Shown here: positions 7,970 through 15,134 of the stretch, one piece after another
Position numbering within the stretch: the stretch's first letter is position 1
Layout of the letters: the number at the start of each line of letters is the position of its first letter
Origin: a bacterium
GTDB taxonomy: Bacteria; Desulfobacterota; GWC2-55-46; DRQE01
Assembly (NCBI GenBank): GCA_027017505.1
Contig: JALUQR010000188.1
Span: forward strand, 1-20,814
DNA length: 20,814 nt
Reading direction: 5' to 3'
Position numbers and translations under genes: made by a program
Notes under the pieces: generated by a model
The model's database searches: none
Told to the model about the DNA's origin: nothing
The model's input: the letters and a program-made list of their open reading frames with translations, nothing else

Positions 7970-7999
7970 GGCAAACCTTCTGTTTACAGAAGGCTTGCC
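7970..7999 (-). terminator. Rho-independent terminator overlapping the stop codon of the acyl-CoA synthetase beta gene
   Basis: On the minus strand the sequence from 7999 to 7970 folds into a 13-bp stem (one G-U pair) with the 4-base loop TAAA, followed by CTTTTAA. The 5' arm encodes the last residues (ASLL) and the TAA stop is the start of the loop. The stem is strong and the T-tract short. It separates the synthetase operon from the porin operon. Confidence 0.75.
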
Positions 8000-8670
8000 T
8001 TTGCATCCACTGCCATAACGCCATGTTCGTAGACCATGAGGGGATTTACCTCAAACCCCTCAAGTTCTTCTATCTCACAGAGGATTTCAGATACCTTTAC
8101 GATGGTATGAGCAAGGCTTTCGATGTCACATGGTGGAGCCCCGCGGTAGCCGTTAAGCAGTACAGATCCCTTTGGCTCTTTTATCATGGCCTGTGCGGTC
8201 TCAAAGTTTACAGGGGCAAGCCTGTAGCTTACATCTTTGAAGAGTTCCGTTGCTATGCCTCCTGTGCCGAACATCACAACAGGGCCAAACTGCTCGTCCC
8301 TTATGGTGCCCACTATAACCTCCACACCCCTTTTGACCATCTTTTCCACCATGAATCCATCTATCCTTGCTCCTGGCTTTTTATGTGCCACCCCGAGCAC
8401 CATCTCCATCCATGCCTTCCTGAGAGCTTCGGGGCTTTCAATATCGGTGCACACCCCGCCTGCATCTGTCTTGTGGATTATATCCACCGATATAACCTTG
8501 AGTGCCACAGGGTAGCCCATCTTGTCTGCCACAGACTGTGCGTCTTCCACATCCTTTACAACCCTGTAGGGAGGCACGGGCACACCCATCTCTGAAAGAA
8601 GGCTCTTTGCCTCTGGCTCGAACAGTATCTTTCTGCCCTCCCTTATGGCATCTTTTACAGGGCTCCTCAT
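7984..8670 (-). CDS. ADP-forming acyl-CoA (acetyl-CoA) synthetase, beta subunit (ATP-grasp)
   Basis: The 228-residue protein has the usual length of the separate beta subunit (about 230). This enzyme type converts an acyl-CoA plus ADP and phosphate to the acid, CoA and ATP, giving substrate-level ATP in fermenting archaea and some anaerobic bacteria. Signs of the ATP-grasp fold are GYPVALKVISVDIIHKTDAG with His66 at the position of the second phospho-histidine of the family, a central MVEKMVKRGVEVIVGTIRD, GPVVMFGTGGIATEL, and the C-terminal EGFEVNPLMV with DAKA metal-site residues. Its ATG overlaps the alpha-subunit stop (ATGA), so both subunits are translationally coupled. The substrate range (acetate, branched or aryl acids) cannot be read from sequence. 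Confidence 0.92.
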   Translation of the reverse strand: MRSPVKDAIREGRKILFEPEAKSLLSEMGVPVPPYRVVKDVEDAQSVADKMGYPVALKVISVDIIHKTDAGGVCTDIESPEALRKAWMEMVLGVAHKKPGARIDGFMVEKMVKRGVEVIVGTIRDEQFGPVVMFGTGGIATELFKDVSYRLAPVNFETAQAMIKEPKGSVLLNGYRGAPPCDIESLAHTIVKVSEILCEIEELEGFEVNPLMVYEHGVMAVDAKASLL

Positions 8671-10040
8671 GCCTTCTGCCTCTCTCCCCTGAGTATAACA
8701 GATGTTGCCCTTACAGCCCCCTCTGGTGTTGAAAAAACAGGCATACCCGTGGTTTCAAACACCGCAGACATCCTCTCTGTGAATCTTCCTCCTGGTGAGC
8801 ACACGATAACGGGTTTTCCTGTTTTTTCTGCAAGCTGTGCTATCTTCTGTGGCAGTTTTTCTGTAAGCCCTGGTGGACCCCACAGAAGAATCACCATGAC
8901 CGCATCATAGACTGTAAGATTCAGGGTCTTCTCCAGTGCGGTTACATACCATTCATCTGTTGCATTGCCCGTAAGGTCAAGGGGATTGCTTATGGTAAAG
9001 TACGGTGGCAGGACCTCTTTGAGTTCCTTTCTTACATCCTCTGGAAGCTCGGGCAGAAGCAGTCCTGCATCAACACACATATCTGCCACACTCACGCCCA
9101 TACCCCCGCCATCTGTTATTATCATAACCCTGTTGCCCCATGTGGGTTTCATGCTGTGAATGGCCCTGCAGGCATCTATGAATTCCTCGAAACCTGCCAG
9201 CTCTGTTATGGATGCCTCTTTGAAGGCGGTTCTGTAAAGCTCGTATCTGCCCGCCATGCTTCCCGTATGAAGGGTTGTTGCCCTACTGCCTGCCTCCCTC
9301 TTTCCAACCTTTATTGCAAAAAGCTCCTTTCCACACCTTCCGGCACTTTCCACAAACCTTCTGCCATCCCTTATACCCTCTATGTACATCATGACCGCAT
9401 CGGTGTGTTCATCGTCACTCAGAAAGTCAAGGCAGTCTGCCTCGTCCACATCTATCCTGTTTCCGTAACTCACCATCCTTGAGACCCCTATGCCCTCCTT
9501 TGCGAGCACATCCATTGCGGTGAGTGCAAAGGAGCCACTCTGTGAGAGTATGGCTATCCTTCCACGGGGAGGTCTGTCCACCCTGTCGTGGGGTATAAAG
9601 AGGGTGTCAAGGCCTGTTACCGTATCGTATATGCCCATGCAGTTGGGCCCTATTATTCTCACCCCCTTGGCAGTTGCCACCTTAAGGAGTTCTTTTTCAA
9701 GTAGACCACCCTTGTGGCCCGTCTCAGAGAAACCACCGCTTATCACAATGGCACCCTTAAGGTTGCCCGCAACCTTTTTTAGCTCCTCAACAACCTTCTC
9801 TGCTGGAAGGGCAAATATGGCAACATCAACCCCTTCTTCTATGGCGTTTATGTCAGGATAACACCTTTTTCCAAGAACCTCGCTGTATGCGGGATTTACG
9901 GGATATATTCTGCCAGAGAAACCTGCCTCTTCGATGCTTCTCATTATAATGTGGGATAGCTTGGCGGGATTTACAGACGCCCCTACAACTGCAACTGAAG
10001 CGGGGTTGAAGAAGAAATCTGGTGCCCTTTTCTTTACCAT
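8667..10040 (-). CDS. ADP-forming acyl-CoA (acetyl-CoA) synthetase, alpha subunit
   Basis: The 457-residue protein matches the stand-alone alpha subunit. An N-terminal CoA-binding Rossmann domain opens with FFNPASVAVVGASVNPAKL and SGRIYPVNPAYSEVLG. Succinyl-CoA-ligase-like domains follow, with AILSQSGSFALTAMDVLAKEGIG and MVSYGNRIDVDEADCLDFL. The phospho-histidine is His258 in TLHTGSMAGRYELYRTAF, equivalent to the catalytic alpha His of characterised archaeal enzymes. The last domain has ISNPLDLTGNATDEW. With the beta subunit it forms the complete cytosolic enzyme. It follows the DUF4149-like gene by 18 bp and overlaps the beta gene by 4 bp. Confidence 0.93.
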   Translation of the reverse strand: MVKKRAPDFFFNPASVAVVGASVNPAKLSHIIMRSIEEAGFSGRIYPVNPAYSEVLGKRCYPDINAIEEGVDVAIFALPAEKVVEELKKVAGNLKGAIVISGGFSETGHKGGLLEKELLKVATAKGVRIIGPNCMGIYDTVTGLDTLFIPHDRVDRPPRGRIAILSQSGSFALTAMDVLAKEGIGVSRMVSYGNRIDVDEADCLDFLSDDEHTDAVMMYIEGIRDGRRFVESAGRCGKELFAIKVGKREAGSRATTLHTGSMAGRYELYRTAFKEASITELAGFEEFIDACRAIHSMKPTWGNRVMIITDGGGMGVSVADMCVDAGLLLPELPEDVRKELKEVLPPYFTISNPLDLTGNATDEWYVTALEKTLNLTVYDAVMVILLWGPPGLTEKLPQKIAQLAEKTGKPVIVCSPGGRFTERMSAVFETTGMPVFSTPEGAVRATSVILRGERQKA

Positions 10041-10058
10041 TCAGGCTCTCTTTGCGGG

Positions 10059-10523
10059 TTATAACCTCATGGAGGTCAAAAACACTACCACCAACCCAAG
10101 CCCTATAGTGAGCATATTCATTATGGAGCTTTCCCTGTGAGCCCTGCTGAACTCTCTTTCGAGCTCCACCCTGAGGTGTTCGTTTTCCGTGTCAGCAAGT
10201 CTTGCCTTTATATCCCTTGCACGTCTTGCAGGAAAGAGCCCTGTGTAGAAGACAAGCCCTGTCATAAGAAAGAGCACTATAAAGTGCACATATGAGGAGC
10301 TTCTCTCCGCTATGAATATAACCGCAAGGCTTATAACAGACACCGTGCCACATACATAGCCTATGAGCCAGTATCTGGGAAATATGGCTCCAACCACCTC
10401 ACCAGCGGTACTCTTTGGAAGGGTGGCAAATATTGCGGGAGCCACAATGAAGCTGAAGAATACAAGCATACCCACCCATACCACTATCGCTAAAAGATAG
10501 AGAAACTTAAAGACCACGAGCAT
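10059..10523 (-). CDS. DUF4149/TMEM205-like four-helix membrane protein
   Basis: The 154 residues have about four hydrophobic helices: VVFKFLYLLAIVVWVGMLVFF, YWLIGYVCGTVSVISLAVIF, YVHFIVLFLMTGLVFYTGLF and a C-terminal MLTIGLGLVVVFL. The N-terminal pattern LLAIVVWVGMLVFFSFIVAP with a conserved Trp-x-Gly and APA is typical of the DUF4149 family, related to TMEM205. A charged, probably soluble loop (ARRARDIKARLADTENEHLR) precedes the last helix. The function is not known. It is the first gene before the acyl-CoA synthetase subunits, so it could be a membrane companion of that operon, for example in export of the acid product; that is speculation. The ribosome binding site is poor (GGGATGG). Confidence 0.75.
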   Translation of the reverse strand: MLVVFKFLYLLAIVVWVGMLVFFSFIVAPAIFATLPKSTAGEVVGAIFPRYWLIGYVCGTVSVISLAVIFIAERSSSYVHFIVLFLMTGLVFYTGLFPARRARDIKARLADTENEHLRVELEREFSRAHRESSIMNMLTIGLGLVVVFLTSMRL

Positions 10524-10595
10524 TGGTCATACCATCCCGCAGAGAGTTTTTTAGAATAATTTACATCAAGGAGAGCTTTTTTTCTATAGTTTTCT

Positions 10596-12695
10596 TTATC
10601 CTGGAAGACGGGAGGTATAGAGGCTTGAGACCTCGTTCTTTACCTTCAGGAATGCGTTTACCACATTTGGGTCAAACTGTGTGCCCGCACATCTTCTGAG
10701 CTCTTCCACTATGGCATCCATGGTTTTGCCCTTTCTGTAGGGTCTATCGCTTGCCATTGCATCCACGGTGTCTGCAACGCTTATGATTCTTGCCATAAGC
10801 GGGATCTCCTCGCCCCTTAGGCCCCTGGGATAGCCAGAGCCATCGTAGTGTTCGTGATGATGGAGGACCACATCGAGTATCTCCCTTAGCTGTTTTATGG
10901 GTGAGAGTATGTCTCTGCTCTTTACGGGATGAATCTTTATAAGGCCTATCTCCTCTTCGGTGAGTCTTGCGGGTTTCTCAAGCACACCCTCTGCAACGCC
11001 TATCTTTCCGATGTCATGCAGTAGTGAGGCAATTCTCAGGGTTTTAAGCTCCTCTTCGCCCATCTCCATTGCCTCTCCAATCTTTATTGCACACATGGTT
11101 ACCCTGTTGGAGTGTCCTGCGGTCCAGGGAGACTTTGCGTCTATTGCTCCTGAAAGAGCACTCACCGTGCCTATGAAGAGTTCTTCCAGGTCTTTAAAGA
11201 GTCTGGCATTTTCTATTGCCACGGAAATCTGGTCTGCAAGGGTCTCCAGAATATTGAGGTCGTGAAACGAGAAGGCAGAGGGGCGCTTGCTCATCGTGTT
11301 GAGTATTCCTATGACCTCGCCCTTCACCACAAGTGGCACTCTGAGGATGGAGCAGAAGCCCTCGCCAAGAAGCCTTGCCTCAAGGGGATGCAGACCCTCA
11401 GCATTCTTGAGATTAGCCATGTACTGTATCCTTCCCTTAAGATACACATCTGTAAGCGAGGTATCTCTGAACCCTATCACGGTATCCCTTGGCAGATACT
11501 CTCCAGTGCCTGCCACGAATACAAACCCCTCCCTGTCCTTTTCCACAAGGCATATTGAGATGCTGTCCGCATTGAGCACATGTTCCATCATTCGTGATAC
11601 CGTCTCGAGTATATCTCCGTGGCTGAGGGTTGAGAGTATGGTTCTGTCTATCTCGTGTATGAGGGTCTGTATCTCTATGCGGTTGCTCAGCTCTATTGCC
11701 TTCTCTATGGATTCCCTGTACAGGCGTGCCTCTTCAAGGGTTACACATATCTGATTGTGTATGCCGTTGAGTATTGCCATATGTCGCTGTGTGAGGTGTA
11801 CATCCTCTGTGAATATGCATATTATAAGCCCCATGTATTCCTTGTTGGTCATAACCGGTAACACTATGACCTTTTTTATGTCCCTTATATCCAGAAACCC
11901 TATGGGGAAGGCATCTCTACCGCTGAACACGCGGGGTTTTCCATCGTGGAAGACCTTCTTTATAAGGGGAATGTTGCTTTCACGAAGGTTGGTTATCCTG
12001 AAAAATGGCACTATGGAGGGATGCAGTCCGTAGTATGCGGTGGGTGTGAACTCTCCAGAGAACTCATCCCATATGTAGGCGAGACATATTTTAGTGTTGA
12101 AGATTCTGCTCATGTTCTTAAGCACACCTTCAAGGAACATGTTTATGTCACCGAGCTTTGTCGTTGCATCGGATATGTTCAGAAGTGCGGTGGTAATCTC
12201 CACCTCCTCTTTGAGTCTCTTTTCGGTTTCCTTTAGCCCGCTTATGTCATCCAGTATGTGGATGTATCTGTTCTCTGTGCCCCTTTTTACGGGATAGAAC
12301 TTTGCAGAATATATGCGTTTGCCCTCTGTTATTTCTGTGGCCCCTGGTCTGTTTTTAAGGCATGTCTCCTTGCACTCTCTGATGAGGGGTTTCATCCACG
12401 GGAATACCTCGTAGTAGGGTTTATCCAGTATGTCTCTGAACTCAATGCCTGCCTTTTTCTGGCATGCCCTGTTCAGCCTTACTATATCGAGCTCCTCGTT
12501 GTGTATGAGTATGAGGCTCTCTATGGCATCGAATGTGGCCTCCCACTCGCTCTTTATATTTTCAAGCACCCCGAACATATCGTTGTAGTCTTCCAGCACA
12601 TACATCAATGCCTTCTTTGCGTTCTGGGGCAACACATCTATATCCTCCAGCACACTCACAGCTCTTTTGTAGAATCCCGCACCTTTCTTATGCAT
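10596..12695 (-). CDS. PAS-GAF-GAF-HD-GYP cyclic-di-GMP phosphodiesterase
   Basis: The 699 residues carry no clear membrane helix, so the protein is probably cytosolic. Order: a PAS domain (about 42-150, SEWEATFDAIESLILIHNEE) and two GAF sensor domains (about 165-330 and 345-500; the second has RVPLVVKGEVIGILNT). The C-terminal HD-GYP domain (about 505-690) has His560-Asp561 in LLHDIGKIG, the pair His613-His614 in LHHHEHYDGSGYPRGL, and Gly621-Tyr622-Pro623. All residues expected for metal binding and c-di-GMP hydrolysis to GMP are present, so it should be active. GAF ligands are unknown. Its ATG overlaps the receiver gene by 8 bp (AATGCATAA), pointing to a functional pair. Confidence 0.93.
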   Translation of the reverse strand: MHKKGAGFYKRAVSVLEDIDVLPQNAKKALMYVLEDYNDMFGVLENIKSEWEATFDAIESLILIHNEELDIVRLNRACQKKAGIEFRDILDKPYYEVFPWMKPLIRECKETCLKNRPGATEITEGKRIYSAKFYPVKRGTENRYIHILDDISGLKETEKRLKEEVEITTALLNISDATTKLGDINMFLEGVLKNMSRIFNTKICLAYIWDEFSGEFTPTAYYGLHPSIVPFFRITNLRESNIPLIKKVFHDGKPRVFSGRDAFPIGFLDIRDIKKVIVLPVMTNKEYMGLIICIFTEDVHLTQRHMAILNGIHNQICVTLEEARLYRESIEKAIELSNRIEIQTLIHEIDRTILSTLSHGDILETVSRMMEHVLNADSISICLVEKDREGFVFVAGTGEYLPRDTVIGFRDTSLTDVYLKGRIQYMANLKNAEGLHPLEARLLGEGFCSILRVPLVVKGEVIGILNTMSKRPSAFSFHDLNILETLADQISVAIENARLFKDLEELFIGTVSALSGAIDAKSPWTAGHSNRVTMCAIKIGEAMEMGEEELKTLRIASLLHDIGKIGVAEGVLEKPARLTEEEIGLIKIHPVKSRDILSPIKQLREILDVVLHHHEHYDGSGYPRGLRGEEIPLMARIISVADTVDAMASDRPYRKGKTMDAIVEELRRCAGTQFDPNVVNAFLKVKNEVSSLYTSRLPG

Positions 12696-13095
12696 TTTTC
12701 CGCCTCTCTTTAACGATATGTTTTTTTACAGACCTTATAATTTCGTCAGCGAAGTAGGGTTTTCTTATGAACTCGTCTATCATGCCCTCCCTTACTCCCT
12801 GTGTTATAACATCCTCTGCGTCTTTGAAGTATCCTGTAAAGAGTATCACCTTTACATCCTTTCGTATCTTTTTTATCTCCCTGTATGTATCCAGCCCGTT
12901 AAGCCCTGGCATGACTATGTCCATGAAAATAACATCGTACTTCCTCTTTTTGACCTCCTCCACAGCACTTTTGCCATCGGTTACATAATAGGCGTCAAAC
13001 CCCTCGTCCCTGAGTATCTCGCTTATGCCCAATCCTACGGTCTCTTCGTCGTCTACTATGAGCACCCTTTTTCTTTTGGTATTTCTTCCTGCCAT
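12688..13095 (-). CDS. Stand-alone response-regulator receiver protein
   Basis: The 135 residues form one CheY-like receiver with no output domain. The acidic pocket is Asp15-Asp16 (LIVDDEE), the phospho-acceptor Asp59 (IFMDIVMPG), the switch Thr87 (ILFTGY) and Lys112 (IRKPY). It is translationally coupled to the HD-GYP protein, so it probably relays a phosphoryl signal to that phosphodiesterase by contact. The kinase that phosphorylates it is unknown; the orphan kinase in the porin operon is one candidate. It is transcribed from a consensus promoter with a leader of about 170 nt. The highly basic N-terminus (RNTKRKR) is unremarkable. Confidence 0.92.
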   Translation of the reverse strand: MAGRNTKRKRVLIVDDEETVGLGISEILRDEGFDAYYVTDGKSAVEEVKKRKYDVIFMDIVMPGLNGLDTYREIKKIRKDVKVILFTGYFKDAEDVITQGVREGMIDEFIRKPYFADEIIRSVKKHIVKERRKNA

Positions 13096-13163
13096 CTTTT
13101 ATCTTTAAATTCAAAAATCTTTGCAAGGGATATGCACACCATAATCTACAGGATTCCGGCAAG

Positions 13164-13256
13164 ATGGTGATGGATACCAATCTAATTCCCGCGGTTGAGG
13201 CAAGTTTTCATGAGAAGAGCGAAGCTGAAAAGCCGAGAAGGGTAAATCTGAGGTGA
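13164..13256 (+). CDS. Possible 30-residue small protein, antisense to the receiver leader (doubtful)
   Basis: ATG 13164 opens a 30-codon frame ending in TGA, beginning MVMDTNLIPAVEASF and ending in a basic tail KPRRVNLR. An AGGA lies about 10 bases before the ATG. The composition looks protein-like (charged C-terminus, no rare run of codons) and it fills most of an otherwise unexplained gap. No homologue is recognised, and no plus-strand promoter is clear. It may equally be chance or a remnant of a gene. Confidence 0.15.
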   Translation: MVMDTNLIPAVEASFHEKSEAEKPRRVNLR

Positions 13257-13271
13257 ATTTTTATTAAGATA

Positions 13272-13299
13272 ATTATAATACACACTGCAGGGTTGTCAA
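13272..13299 (-). promoter_or_regulatory. Consensus sigma-70 promoter for the receiver/HD-GYP operon
   Basis: On the minus strand a perfect -35 TTGACA (13299-13294) is followed by a 16-bp spacer and a perfect -10 TATAAT (13277-13272). The transcript would start near 13265, leaving a leader of about 170 nt before the receiver ATG. The -35 box lies 22 bp after the pmbA stop, and I see no terminator between them, so read-through from the upstream operon is possible. Confidence 0.75.
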
Positions 13300-13321
13300 G
13301 TTCGGTGGGGTATTCTACCTG

Positions 13322-14677
13322 TTACATACCGCTTATGTTGAGTTCCTCGAACATAACCGAGGGTGTTCCCACAGGTCCTATAAAGTACATATCATCTGCC
13401 ACTGCAACTGCTTTACCGAGGAGCTCAAACAGGCTACCAGCAATTGCTATGCCCCTTACGGGATATGCGAGTCTGCCGTTTTCCACAAGGAAGCCCGTGG
13501 CTCCAAGGGAGAACTCTCCTGTAACGGTATCTATGGTGTGCACACCCATGACCTCTGTTATGAGGATTCCCTTCCTGAGTGTTTCAACGAGTTCATCTGT
13601 TGAGTGCTCTCCCTTCTCTATATAGAGGTTGGATATACCCACCGATGGAGTTGTGAGAAACCCCATCCGCTGTGCGTTGCCTGTGGAGCGTGTGTTCTCC
13701 CTTTTTGCATGGTAGGTATCATAGAGGAAGCCCTGGCAGATGCCCTCCACAACAAGCGGGGTCTTTCTTCTTGGCACACCCTCGCAGTCACACGGTGAGG
13801 TTGCCCAGCCACCTGGAAGGAGTCCATCGTCCCATATGTTTATCTCCCTGGAGAAGACCTTTTTACCCCTCTTATCTGCAAGCATGGACTTTCCCCTCTG
13901 GGTATTGCTTGCCAGAAACGCACCACCAAGCACACCGAGTATATCTGCCATAACGGTATTTTCAAGTATTACCGGATAGAGGCCACTTTTGAGCTCCCTT
14001 GCCCCGAGTATCTCCACCGCCTTTTTTGCAGCCCTTCTGCCTGTCTCCTCGGGGCTTATTTGGTCTCTTCTGTGGCTCATCTCCACCCACCATCCCATCT
14101 GGGAGTCTCCGTTCTCCGTTGCAACCGCCATAACAGAGCCCGAACAGAAGGTGGCACTTACCCTTACATCCACGCCCTCTGAGTTCAGGGTGCGAAAGGT
14201 TGCCCTTCTTTCTCCGTAGACCGCCTTTCTAACTGTTCTTATCCTCCTGTCGGTTGCATAGGCAGACTCCTCTATCTTAAGGGCCCTTTCTCTGTGGATG
14301 TTCGTATCTGCAAATTCCACCTGGGTATCGTATATGGCAAGTGAGTCTTCACTTACAGATGGCTTAAGGGGTTCTGGAAGGACAAGGGCACTGTCCTCTG
14401 ATACAGAGGATATACCGCCTGTTACCTCCTCTATAAGTGCACCGAGTGTTCTCTCATCAAAGGTGCTTGAGAATCCGAACCCGAGTCGCCTGTCCTTTAT
14501 AACCCTTATTCCCACACCCTGCGAGGATGTAACCTTCACGGAATCCACACACCTGTGTCTTGCCTCAACTGTTACACCCTCTGTGTGTTCCACATATATC
14601 TCAAAGGCATCAACCCTGCCCCTGAGCCTTTCTGTGAGCATATCAACGATGTTTTCTGTTTTTTCCCTCATTTTCAT
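13322..14677 (-). CDS. pmbA: PmbA/TldE-type subunit of the TldD-TldE metalloprotease
   Basis: The 451 residues match the PmbA (TldE) family. In E. coli the TldD-TldE heterodimer trims peptides such as microcin B17 leader and degrades CcdA. The TldD zinc motif (HExxxH) is absent, as expected for the TldE partner. Recognisable parts are EIYVEHTEGVTVEARH, a Gly-rich ASNTQRGKSMLADKRGKKVF, the LPGGWATSPCDCEG segment and the C-terminal HTIDTVTGEFSLGATGF and IAIAGSLFELL. No tldD gene is in the window. The frame begins at ATG 14677, overlapping the acetyltransferase gene by 35 bp. ATG 14671 (Met3) is probably the real start, because GGAGG ends exactly 6 bases before it; the difference is two residues. 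It is the last gene of the aldolase-to-pmbA run. Confidence 0.9.
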   Translation of the reverse strand: MKMREKTENIVDMLTERLRGRVDAFEIYVEHTEGVTVEARHRCVDSVKVTSSQGVGIRVIKDRRLGFGFSSTFDERTLGALIEEVTGGISSVSEDSALVLPEPLKPSVSEDSLAIYDTQVEFADTNIHRERALKIEESAYATDRRIRTVRKAVYGERRATFRTLNSEGVDVRVSATFCSGSVMAVATENGDSQMGWWVEMSHRRDQISPEETGRRAAKKAVEILGARELKSGLYPVILENTVMADILGVLGGAFLASNTQRGKSMLADKRGKKVFSREINIWDDGLLPGGWATSPCDCEGVPRRKTPLVVEGICQGFLYDTYHAKRENTRSTGNAQRMGFLTTPSVGISNLYIEKGEHSTDELVETLRKGILITEVMGVHTIDTVTGEFSLGATGFLVENGRLAYPVRGIAIAGSLFELLGKAVAVADDMYFIGPVGTPSVMFEELNISGM

Positions 14678-15128
14678 CCTCCAGCTCCATTACCAGTGCA
14701 TTTTCATCGCATGTGGGGAACTTAACACACTTTACACACTCTCCCCATATCTTCTGTGGCAGTACATTCTTGTCTATGGGTGTAAAGCCCAGTTTTTTAA
14801 AGAACTCCTCTCTATAGGTCAGCACAAACACCTTTTTTACCCCCAGCTTGCGTGCCTCCTCAAGGCATGCACCCACAAGCTCCTTTCCTATGCCCTTACC
14901 CGTGACATCCCTTTTTACTGCCAGAGAGCGTATCTCTGCAAGGTCTTCCCACCACACATGGAGCCCGCACACACCCACTATTTCTCCATCAAGCTCACAT
15001 ATGAAAAACTCCCTGCAGTTTGAATAGAGCTCTGGCAGTGGTCTGTGGAGAAGCTCGCCTGTTTTTGCAAATGCCTCGAGCAGTTCATATATGGCCTTTA
15101 TGTCCTTAAGGCGTGCCTTTCTTATCAA
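14643..15128 (-). CDS. Short ArgA-type GNAT N-acetyltransferase (probable N-acetylglutamate synthase)
   Basis: The 161 residues form one GNAT domain. Visible motifs are IRKARLKDIKAIYELL at the start, CELDGEIVGVCGL, EIRSLAVKRDVTGKGIGKEL (acetyl-CoA pyrophosphate loop, about residues 67-86), and VFVLTYREEFFKKLGF. The end carries WGECVKCVKFPTCDENALVMEL, a Cys-rich signature I associate with the short ArgA-like proteins of deltaproteobacteria and Nitrospirae. It would then transfer acetyl from acetyl-CoA to glutamate for arginine synthesis; other substrates are possible. The start is TTG 15128, 6 bp after the recN stop, chosen because MIRKARL is the usual GNAT opening. The tail after MEL (EDENEGKNRKHR) overlaps the pmbA start. 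Confidence 0.8.
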   Translation of the reverse strand: MIRKARLKDIKAIYELLEAFAKTGELLHRPLPELYSNCREFFICELDGEIVGVCGLHVWWEDLAEIRSLAVKRDVTGKGIGKELVGACLEEARKLGVKKVFVLTYREEFFKKLGFTPIDKNVLPQKIWGECVKCVKFPTCDENALVMELEDENEGKNRKHR

Positions 15129-15134
15129 CTTCTT

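Larger units (their letters stand above)
13096..13321. other. 226-bp intergenic region between pmbA and the receiver gene; promoter plus unexplained leader
   Basis: This is the longest non-coding stretch in the window. It holds a consensus promoter next to pmbA and then about 170 bp of transcribed leader for the receiver gene. The leader has a few short inverted repeats (for example GCTTTTCAGC and GGTATCCATCACC) but no aptamer I recognise. The opposite strand carries a possible 30-codon frame (13164-13256). No repeat or tRNA is seen. Confidence 0.6.

Noticed and set aside
12995..13180. 61-codon minus-strand frame in the receiver leader
   Set aside because: It overlaps the receiver gene in another frame, ends in a basic low-complexity stretch and has no good ribosome binding site.
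13096..13270. GEMM-type c-di-GMP riboswitch before the HD-GYP operon
   Set aside because: The conserved aptamer core and tetraloop receptor signature are not present on either strand.
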